A stretch of 64,000 bases of DNA, taken from Calvatia gigantea. Its lineage: Eukaryota; Basidiomycota; Agaricomycetes; Agaricales; Lycoperdaceae. Shown here piece by piece: positions 54,901-64,000 of this stretch. The stretch's first letter is position 1, and every line of letters starts with the position of its first letter. A program made the translations under genes and the position numbers. Below the pieces are notes generated by a model that ran no database searches, had not been told where the DNA came from, and was given only the letters and a program-made list of their open reading frames with translations. The stretch covers positions 2,418,001 to 2,482,000 of the forward strand of contig JACAAK010000005.1 in assembly GCA_025093985.1 (NCBI GenBank), given 5' to 3'.

Positions 54901-57786
54901 ATGCCGACGGCCTACCCTCTTCCTTCAAATGTCTCTCCTGGCACCGTTGCAAATACTGCGTCTCTCATTCGCATCATCGCGCTCAGCTTGATTTCTGGTG
55001 CTGCCATTGCGTCGCGTCTTTTTGCTGTAATCAACTTTGAAAGTATCATCCACGAATTGTAAGTCTACTCTGTCGCGAGGCTTAGTCGGTGCACTGATCA
55101 CAACCTTGCAACAAGTGACCCATGGTTCAATTAGTGAGTGATTTGGCATTCCCAAATAGGCCTGTAGCTTAAATATCGGGTCCAGTCGAGCAACACGGGT
55201 TTTGGCCTCAAAAGGCTTCTATGTATGCGTTTATTCATGACATGATCTTTGTCACGCTGACTTGTTCGATAGGAATTCTGGAATTGGTTCGACCCGACGG
55301 CATGGTATCCTCTGGGACGCGTGGTGGGTGGTACTGTCTATCCGGGTCTCATGGCTACCAGCGGTGTTATCTACAATTTCCTCCGTGCAATCAACCTTCC
55401 TGTCGATATTCGCAACATTTGCGTACTCTTGGCTCCAGGATTTAGTGCTTTGACTGCTTGGGCAACTTACATGTGAGTATACTTGCTTCTTTCCTTTTGT
55501 CATTACTCATGCTCTTTCAGGTTCACCAAGGAAATGAAGGATTCTAGTGCTGGTCTTCTCGCTGCCGCCTTTATTGGCATCGTCCCTGGTTATATCTCTC
55601 GCTCCGTCGCTGGTTCCTATGATAACGAAGCCATCGCTATCTTCCTGCTCATGTTCACTTTCTTTCTCTGGATTCGAGCCCTGAAAATCGGTAGTGCATT
55701 GTTTGGTACTCTCGCCGCCGTTTTCTACTTCTACATGGTTGCTGCCTGGGGTGGGTTTTATTTCGTCAGCCTTGAGCTAAAAATAGATCTAACCCAAAAA
55801 TAGGTGGTTATGCCTTCATCACAAACATGATTCCCCTCCACGCCCTTGTCCTTGTCCTCATGGGAAGGTTCTCTAACCGCCTTTACGTGGCATACTCTTC
55901 CTGGTATGCCATTGGTACACTTGCCAGTATGCAGGTGCCCTTTGTTGGCTTTCAGCCAGTTAAGACCAGTGAACATATGGGCGCCTTGGGTGTGTTGTTA
56001 CTTTCTTGGGTCGGAGTCAGACAATGCTCATGGGCACATAACAGCTGTCTTTGGTCTCCTTCAAATCGTTGCCTTTGCCCAGCTCGTGAGGTCCCATGTT
56101 TCCAACCAGCAGTTCCAGAAACTCGTAAAGATTGGTGTTATTGCCATCGGTGTCCTTGGAACCCTTGTCTTTGGTCTTCTCACCTACAAGGGGTGGATCG
56201 CTCCCTGGACTGGTCGCTTCTACTCCCTCTGGGACACCGGTTACGCGAAGAAATATATTCCCATTATCGCGTCCGTTTCCGAGCACCAGCCTACCGCCTG
56301 GCCCTCATTCTTCATGGATCTACAGGCCCTCATCTTCCTCTTCCCCGCTGGTGTTATTCTCTGTTTCCGTCAACTCCGCGACGAGCATATCTTCGTCATC
56401 ATCTACGCTGTCGCGGCCAGCTACTTTGCTGGCGTCATGGTCCGCCTGATGCTCACTCTTACACCCGTTGTTTGCGTCACCGCTGCCATCACCCTCTCCA
56501 CTCTCCTGGATACCTATATTGACCCAGTCGAGCCTGATGTTGCTGATGACAGTCAGAGTGAGGCCAGCACAACCACACCCTCCGCCCCTGGCACCCCTGC
56601 TAATGGTGCCAACCAACCGACACCGAAGAAGGCCAAAAAGGCCGCCGGTGTGGGTACTCAATCTACCATTGCTAGTACGATCAGCGAACTCACTTCCTCT
56701 ACCTCTCCTTCCAAAAAGGCTGGAACAAGGCAAAAAGGGTTATTCGGTCTCGATGGTCGTCTCATTGTCGTCAGCCATACCCTCTTTATGCTCGTCTTCT
56801 TCGTCTTCCATTGCACTTATGTCACTTCGAGTGCATACTCTTCGCCCTCCGTCGTGTTGGCTTCGACTAACCCTGATGGCACTCCGTATATCATTGATGA
56901 CTTCAGGGAAGCATACTATTGGTTGAGACAGAACACACCTCAGGATGCCGTCGTAATGAGTTGGTGGGATTATGGATATCAGATCGCGGGTATGGCGGAT
57001 AGGACGACGTTGGTCGATAACAACACTTGGAACAATAGTACGTCTTCCACCTTTCTCTGTCCTGACGACCGGCTCATGTCTTTTGATAGCCCATATTGCG
57101 ACCGTTGGTAAGGCGATGGCGAGCAGCGAGGAAGTTGCGTACCCCATCCTGAAGAAACACGATGTCGACTATGTTCTTGTCATTTTCGGTGCCTTGATTG
57201 GATATTCTGGTGATGACATCAACAAGTTCCTCTGGATGATCAGGATTGCCCAGGGTGTATGGCCGGATGAGGTCCAGGAGTCCAGTTTCTTTACTCCCCA
57301 AGGGGAGTATCGCGTCGATGAGAAGGCGACTCAGACTATGAAAAATAGTTTGATGTACAAGATGTCCTACTACCGGTGCGTTGGTTTCCCCTTTACACTC
57401 GTGAGGCGATACTGATTCATCTCAGATTCACGGATCTGTTCGGTGGAGGCCAACCTTCGGATAGGGTTAGGCAGCAGCAGTTGCCCAAGCAGAGCCCCAC
57501 TTTGGATATCGTCGGTGCGTCCTCTCCAGTCTATCTTACCACGGTCTCATGCTCACTTTTCCTCAGACGAAGCATTCACATCAGAAAACTGGATTGTAAG
57601 TCTATCCTTGCTCCGCATACCATCCAAACGTGCAGGTACTGACGAAATTATTGATAGGTCCGGATCTACAAAGTAAAGAAAGATGATCCGTTGGGCAGAG
57701 ACCTTAAAAGTGCGAATGCGTTTGCGGAGGGTAAAAAGCGCAAGCGTTCCAAACCCGCACCCCGCCGAAAGGCCGTTGCTGTGTAA
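54901..57786 (+). CDS. STT3: Oligosaccharyltransferase catalytic subunit STT3
   Basis: STT3 transfers the dolichol-linked glycan to Asn in N-x-S/T sequons in the ER membrane. Exon 1 starts [19 protein letters not shown], followed by the first membrane helix ending NFESIIHEF. The next exons give DPWFNY (first luminal loop metal motif) and [17 protein letters not shown]. Later come many helices ([39 protein letters not shown]), the [19 protein letters not shown] loop and [14 protein letters not shown]. The catalytic WWDYG box lies at 56959-56976 and DNNTWNN just after. The tail is basic ([13 protein letters not shown]) and ends at TAA 57784. A Ser/Thr/Ala-rich linker after [10 protein letters not shown] is longer than in yeast. 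About nine introns. Confidence 0.95.
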
Positions 57787-60407
57787 TTATAATCGAGTTA
57801 GATATTTAATCTGGATCGTTGCGCTATCTGTTGATTCGTTTCTTTGGTTTTAAGGGAATGAAATTGTTTTGCAGTTTGTGAGTCCATGGTGACACTTGGA
57901 GTCTGAAGTTCAATAGCCGCACACTGGTCACCACGATGAGAATAGGGTGGACATACTCACAACTCGCCAACAGTTGGTTTCGTGAGGACGTCGCATGAAG
58001 CCCAGAACGGCAACCAGATTAATATATGCTAAAGTAGCAGTATACCCACAGGTCTGACCGGTGGAATTTAGGATGAACGAACCTTGGGCAGAAGTTGGTC
58101 TTCCTGATCGGCTCCAGTTTGGCGTCCAGGTCTGCACCGGAGCAAGAAAAATTGTAGAGCAGAGCAAGAAGTTTTACCTCGGAAGTAATTTATGAAACAT
58201 GTTAACTTCCTTTGATGCTTTTGTCCAGTGAAGATGCCAACACCTATTGGTGTGTTCCGGTGATGTGGGCCGGACAATCAGTCGATTTTTCAGCACTCCA
58301 TTTATGATACAAAAACTGACAATCTTCTCGCCCAGCTACCTCGGGAAAATGCCGGATTACAAGCCCCTCCCTGTGGTGGGACAAAACCTAATATGTGTGT
58401 GCGGTCATACCGGTCTGTAGGTTCATAACAGAAGACAGGGATGGATTTAGGTACATTTTGGTGTATTGACAGGCCCCTTTCCACATCCCGCCCAAGGCAA
58501 GGCCAACGGACAGAATGAAAGAGTGACCCGTCTCTGGAACCGGGGTTCCCCTCGGGCGTACCCCTGTTTCTTTATAGTCCGGCAAGTATCGGTGAGCGAG
58601 CCTTGGGGCCTTGGGGAGCCGATAAGAGCAGTGGTGGGACTCTCCCGCCCAGCCGGGCAGCGCGTTGGGATCTTTCCCCCTCATTAAAGAATCCTCGCTG
58701 CGGTGCTGGTGCGCGAAAATGGTCTATTTGGCCACCTCGTTGTCCTCGATTACGGTGTTCCGATAGGTTATGCAATGGATTAGGTTCTTGTGGTTTCTTT
58801 TGACTCATTTTTTTGCTTTTCTGTGTTTCGCTCGGTGGCACCTTGCCCGTTCGCCCCTAGCTTCTGCTCCCGATGTTCGCGTCACCCACAGCATTTCCTA
58901 CACCCAATATATCCTACTCAACCGTAGGCGGGATAAAGAACTGGGGGATTTTTCCTTCGGGTTACGTCATGGCACGGCGCTCGGCGGCTGACATTTAGTG
59001 CCAATATACTTATCAGCCGAACAGTCCACTTAGAAAACCATCTGTAACGATTTTCTGAGTTGAGAGTGAAACAAAGTCCTTGTATGAGTGAGGAAAATTA
59101 CCTTGGAAAGCTCCCTGCGATCATAATTCGTATGTTTTGTGGCCTCATACTTGTATACCATTGCACGCTTCGTTCCCCTTGTTCCTCTTTGAGCCCCTGA
59201 GCACTGAAATGTAAGATGGACCATTTGTGGTCGCTTTTTAGCGCTAAATTCTGAAACATTGTAATTTAACTTTCAATTACCCTGACCCCTTCTCAGTAAT
59301 TGTTTCCCGACATTCTTGACCTGATTACCTTGATTGCGGCTTCAACGCACACGCGCCCGTCGTAAATCTAGGAAAAATTATACACTACGCCAACGAGTTG
59401 ATGTGACACAGGTCATATCGAAATCACATTGGTTTCAAAAAGTGTAAAGCTTGTCATATTGAAGATTACACTTTTTGGATTTATGATATTGATATGACGA
59501 ATGTCACATCAACTCGTCGGCACAGTGTATACACTATCCCGAACCATTGGATCCAGCAGGTGAGCTCGGATGTCCAAACGTCCAGTCACTATCAGACCTT
59601 ATCAGACCCGCCCGGAAATACACATGTACCCTAAGAAGGTCGCTTCGAGTTCAGGTCGCCCGCACCCAAGACTCAGTATCATCGGTAACTGTTAACTTGT
59701 GAGAGCACATTAAACAAACTTTATCCAGCAACTTGTTTACATAATCTTCGTGGTCGTATTAATTGTCCGTCGCTTCCGCGAAACTTCATACTGCTTCTCG
59801 GGACTCTAACTTTCGCGTAGATATTACATAGATACTACCCGTTGAGTAGCATAATTAGTTTGGAAGTGGGTTTGCTTGTAGCGGCATGTGGATGCAGAGC
59901 TCACTATCACCACTGGCCCGGGCTATTGTCGCATGACGGACACCAGGTGATGGTGATCCGAAACCTTCTTAATTCCACACACTTCAGCCTCTGGGTCCTT
60001 ACAAGCCAAGCAATGATTATACTAAATGCGTCTTCAAGATCGACAGAGCTCTTCAGTCAGCATTCCCTTGTCCGGAGGTTGAAACGTTGAAAGCTCCGAG
60101 CGATGATCATGTTCCGGCCCCCGGTCCATTTTTCGGCACTCCAAGCTCCAAGCTTCAAGAACTTCAGTTCTGGCCATCTTATTAACTTCTTGCTGTCTTC
60201 TGATCGTAGCGTTTTACCCCCATTCTGCATGCTCTGGATGTTCGGAAGCCCTATTATTATTCGGCTCCCCGATCTGACATGCAAAACCATGTGTTCATTG
60301 GGATTCTTTGGGCGTTAGAGAGTCCTTATTCCTTCGGTATACCCACCGTCCTCATTCCTTTAAACTCGCTGGCACATTGAGTGAGGTTCGTTGTTGGAAC
60401 CACTCTC
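57787..60407. other. Intergenic region with one MITE
   Basis: 2.6 kb with no confident gene. A possible tiny spliced ORF on the minus strand near 57.93-58.20 kb cannot be joined with confidence. A short inverted-repeat element lies at 59383-59527. The remainder shows scattered short ORFs without motifs. Confidence 0.45.
59383..59527. mobile_element. Short inverted-repeat element (MITE), copy 2
   Basis: 145 bp starting CACTACGCCAACGAGTTGAT and ending ACTCGTCGGCACAGTG. The arms pair over about 60 bases around a short centre. TATA flanks both sides (59379-59382 and 59528-59531), so a 4-bp target duplication is shared behaviour with copy 1 at 31321. Confidence 0.8.
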
Positions 60408-62606
60408 ATGATGCCTTCCACTCTCCTTTATTTATCTGCAGCGCTCTCTACGCTCGCTTGTGCCGTCGCCAAGGCCGCACTTCCTGCCAAAATTTATGGT
60501 GTCAACCTCGGCTCTTGGTAAAACTTCTCCACGCAGCATCCTTTTTACTTACGCGTCTCTAGGCTTCTTATTGAACCATGGATGCTTCCCGAAGGTAACC
60601 TCCGGTTTGACGGGTTAGAAATGCATGATTTTCTGAATTGGTCTTGACCAGAATGGATTCAAATGGGTGGAGAGTCTTGCGCTGACTGTTCAAAGTGCAT
60701 TGCCTCCGAGTTGTGCGTGACAATTTAATTCCCTTTGATTCTCTGCCCCCATCGTACCTTGTTCGCCAGTGAATTCGCAAAAGCGTACCCCGATACTGTC
60801 GACGCCACATTCAATGTTCATTGGTTCGTTCCTGGACACTGATCCGGGTAGTGCATTTCGCTCAACTTGTGCGACTACAGGAATTCTTGGTTCAACCAGA
60901 GAGACGTGGGCGAGCTGGTGGATGTCGGGATCAACACTGTCAGAATCCCGGTACGAGCGCGCAACGTTGAGCAACGGGGTTTTCCTCACTAACGAAAGGG
61001 GCTCACAGCTCGGTTATTGGATCATTGAAGACTTGGTCGACCGTTCCACCGAGTATTTCCCTCGCGGTGGCCTGAAGCAACTTGTGCGTGACTTTCGGAA
61101 CATTTTTGAAATCAATAGTTAAACTGTATTAACCATCCTAGCGCCGCGGACTCAGACAACTCAAAGAGGCCGGAATTGTGGCCATACTTGACCACCATGC
61201 TTTACCTGGTGTCCAATCCCCTCAACAGATGTTCACTGGCAGGTGTACTACCGACGTTCAGTTCTATGTATGCATCCTCGTGGTAGTAGCTAGCGCATTG
61301 AGTTGACGCCGACAACAGACCCCGCACAATTATCATCGTGCCCTGATCTGGACAGCCGTAATGACGGCACTCTCGCATCTCGACCCTAATTTTGAATCGG
61401 TTGTTGCTATTGAAGCTGTCAATGAGCCAATTATGGATGCAAATCAGACCCCAGGGTACGGCGATTGTGGGTCTGCACTGTATATTTTTGGAACTATAAC
61501 TGACCGAACGAGATAGTCCAGAAGAATTTTGTCCAAGTCGTTCGTGCAGTCGAGCTTGCTTTCGGCATTGATATTCCTGGTTATGAGAATAAATTCAAGC
61601 ATACATCCGCCCCAGCGAACCTTACAGCCGCTCTCAACGCGGTTTGTAGTCGAGATATATTCAATGGGGAGGTTGTGTCTGTGTTGGAGGAAGCGATTCC
61701 CATTATCTTGAAGATTGCTTTTCAGTTCGGATTACCTCCAATTCTAGGGTTTTCCCACAAGCCTAGTATTAATACCAGCCCTCTTTTCACCAAGTGCGTC
61801 CATAATTGACCGACTGCAGCACAAATTGATTCAAGATTTTGCAGTTTCATGGACATCAATTGGCAACATAACAACCCCAGTAATCCTGCTGACGCAGCAA
61901 TCGGACCTCAGATTTATGACAACCATCTATACTATTCGTGAGTGGGTCGTGCTTATCCTCAAAGTTGCTTCTAATATCTTCACCCAGCTTCGGGGTAATT
62001 AACCTGCCTTCTTCCTGTTTCTCAAAACACTCATATTTATGCAAGGGTGTCGCTGATCCCAATCCAGATGCTTATTTGACTCACGTTTGCAGTATGTCGA
62101 ATGCTTCCACTTCCTGATATACTATTAATGCTGTTGAAGACCTCGACCGAATCCAGAACGATGCAGCAGTCGGTAATAGCCCGTTGTTCTTTGGAGGTAG
62201 TATTGATTACCTACCTTCCCGCAATCACCTTGCTGAAGCGCCCACGCCTGTACAGAGTGGGGTCTTCCGACACAATTCCAAGCGACTGACGATTTCTTGT
62301 TCAAATGGGCTGATGCTCAGAAATTCTCCTATAGCAAGGACGCCGGATGGATAGTGAGTCCCGCAGCTCTTCGTTCTACAGTCATTGAGTTATGTTCTTG
62401 TAGTTCTGGAATTTCAAAATCGAGAAATCGGCGAGAGCAGGAGACTTAGCCAGGCAGTGGTAAGACGAAGTCTTTCGGTCTTGCGGAACGCGAGTGATCT
62501 AAATCTTTTTAGGTCGTACATGGAAGGCGTTAGGCTTGGCTTCCTCACAAAAGACCCCTCTAAGTTGAATGATCCGGATGTCTGTGCTCCCTACATCAAA
62601 GTCTAG
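60408..62606 (+). CDS. Secreted glycoside hydrolase family 5, exo-beta-1,3-glucanase-like
   Basis: Hydrolyses beta-glucans in the cell wall or outside the cell. From ATG 60408 the protein has a signal peptide (MMPSTLLYLSAALSTLACAV), then IYGVNLGSWLLIEPWMLP, matching the N-terminus of GH5 exo-1,3-glucanases. Further exons carry NSWFNQRDV, INTVRIPV, LGYWIIEDLVD, AGIVAILDHHALPG and the acid/base motif AVNEP. Later come YDNHLYY, FGGVADPNP and the nucleophile in FFGEWGLPTQF, whose Glu codon is split by an intron (GGAG then AG after CTGTACAG). The C-terminus WIFWNFKIE, DPSKLNDPDVCAPY ends at TAG 62604. About nine introns. Both catalytic Glu are present. Confidence 0.9.
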
Positions 62607-63335
62607 TCACATACCAGCAGTTGATCCCCATCACTGTATCCACCTGTCTTTACACTACATCATGGATAAACGTAGTTTGTGATCAGTGCATTCCGCTTTG
62701 GATGATTGGTACATTCCAACGCTTTGCACCCTGGAATATTCAGTCAGGTCTCCATGAACCTTAAGCTGACCGCCTACCCAGTCTTGTCCTTTTGGACTGT
62801 AGGTCGCTTGTATGTCATAATGCCGCTAATAAGACTCTCACTGGTTCATAGTTCTGGGCATGCGGAAGTTTGAAGACGGCGTAGAAAGACCCCAGGCTCG
62901 GGGATGCTTGAATCTTCCCGCCCGCTGAAACCCAGGGTCCCCCTGCCTAGAGGACGTGGTTCCAACTTCATATAACCGACATTCCTTGGCAGTTTGGTAG
63001 GTAACGCCGAGTTCTGGGAGCGTAACTTGCCAAACTAACCATTCTTGTCGTCCAGCGTCTGACTACAAAGTGATCGCCCGTGGGACCTCGCTCAGCACTT
63101 GACTTGGGTGGCTAGTGGCTGTGGTTGTTGCCACCACAGATAAAGAGCATTAAAATATCTGGGCGATTAGGAATCAGAACTCTCGTGTTGAGGGAGTCCC
63201 GCGACCCATTAAAAGCTTCCGGAACACCGTGGATTAAATTAGAGGATTAGGTAGTTTTTGCAAGTCGGGCCTGTCAAGTACATGTCTTAACGTGACACCC
63301 CAAACATAGTCCAAAAAGAGACACCGCTGCAACAA
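62607..63335. other. Intergenic, convergent 3' ends
   Basis: Lies between the stop codons of the GH5 gene (plus) and the lipase gene (minus). It presumably contains both 3' UTRs. Nothing else seen. Confidence 0.5.
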
Positions 63336-64000
63336 TTATACACGGCATCCAATGGTGACATCAGCGTACGGTCCTAAAGCAAACTGTTTTCAGGGACCAC
63401 AATTGAGACAGCCAAGAATAAAAAATGGTACCATCGTGATCCGATACCTCAGCTTTCAAAATGTTCTTTGCATCGCCAACAGAACACCGTGCGTCTGTGT
63501 TGTCCTGTCCTGGGCACGAAACGAAGGAACCGTCACTTTGAATATGAATCTCACTGGCGGGGTGGTGAAAGCCGAGGAATCGGCCAGGGACGATCGGGAC
63601 AGGATCCTTTCTAATATCATAATTCAGCGGTCAGTTCTCCAGGAAAGGGGAAGGTAAGTGCTTACTTGTTGGTGATACGCGTAAGCTTGACGTTCGCATC
63701 TACGAAGTCGGCGAACTCCTGATTCCCAACCTAGAATTTTCGAGACTAAATAATTGTAATACAGAGAGCAAAATTTTACATACGCGAGGCATACCGTAGC
63801 CAACCATCTGAAGGTCGACGCCGGGAATTTGCAGTGGGAGGGAAACAGCGTCAAGGAGGCCGATTGCAGCCCCTAGAATGAGATAAGAATCCTACATAGA
63901 GACGGAGACGGCAGACAGCTGACCAAGAGAATGACCAGCAACAGTAATTTTGTTCGTACTGTGGTCCTGCATGGTTTGTTTGACGGCAGCAAGTACATCT
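63336..64000 (-). CDS. Class-3 lipase, 3' part; runs off the right edge
   Basis: An alpha/beta-hydrolase of the fungal triacylglycerol lipase (class 3) family. Reading leftward from the edge: DVLAAVKQTMQDH, KITVAGHSLG (GxSxG nucleophile elbow), an intron, AAIGLLDAVSLPLQIPG, VDLQMVGYGMPR, an intron, VGNQEFADFVDANVKLTRIT, then after a further intron DPVPIVPGRFLGF, the usual region of the catalytic Asp (DPVP), HHPASEIHI with the pre-His loop, CSVGDAKNIL, and DHDGPYADVTIGC (catalytic His region usually reads DHxGPY). It stops at TAA 63336. The N-terminus, including any signal peptide, is outside the window. Confidence 0.9.

Noticed and set aside
57928..58277. Small spliced minus-strand gene
   Set aside because: Candidate splice sites exist, but no phase gives a convincing protein.

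Overview
The window is nuclear DNA of a filamentous basidiomycete, most likely an agaricomycete (mushroom-forming) fungus. The genes are compact and split by many introns of about 45-90 bases with GTRNGT starts and CTRAC-type branch points. Two seven-helix membrane proteins belong to groups common in Agaricomycetes. The mobile elements are Copia, Gypsy and Tc1 types typical of that class. The species cannot be named from the sequence.

Left edge to 6.4 kb: the 5' part of a dynamin-like fission GTPase (minus strand, running off the left edge), a six-exon seven-helix membrane protein (plus), and a second seven-helix gene (minus) whose reading frame carries an in-frame TGA.

6438-29670 is one nested retrotransposon complex, 23.2 kb. 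The outer element is a plus-strand Gypsy (chromovirus-like) element with 259-bp LTRs and an AGATG target duplication. It lies 88 bp upstream of the start codon of the second seven-helix gene. A minus-strand Copia element (408-bp LTRs, TGTAT duplication) interrupts its gag reading frame. The Copia body is present one and a half times, as a chimera or partial tandem copy, and a truncated Tc1/mariner copy sits in an LTR remnant. A 1.3-kb insertion splits the Gypsy reverse transcriptase. Downstream of pol the Gypsy element has an extra ORF of about 920 codons that I do not recognise. Premature stops in the Gypsy frames are almost all TGA (17 TGA, 2 TAA, 0 TAG), and the LTR pairs differ only by transitions. 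Both fit decay of methylated CpG or a RIP-like process.

29.7-33 kb is AT-rich and gene-poor, with small inverted-repeat elements (one family has a second copy at 59.4 kb), and ends in a tRNA-like gene. 33-64 kb is the gene-dense host arm: a protein kinase (minus), RNase H2 subunit C and an F-box protein (plus, tandem), an unrecognised protein with NLS-like basic clusters (minus), actin-binding protein Abp1 (minus), a type-B carboxylesterase (minus), a CE4-type polysaccharide deacetylase (minus) divergent from the oligosaccharyltransferase catalytic subunit STT3 (plus), a secreted GH5 glucanase (plus), and a class-3 lipase (minus) running off the right edge. These are mostly unrelated housekeeping genes plus several cell-wall or secreted hydrolases. 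There is no operon-like or obvious cluster logic.

Exon borders were assigned by eye from splice consensus and continuity of recognisable protein, and should be confirmed with RNA data.
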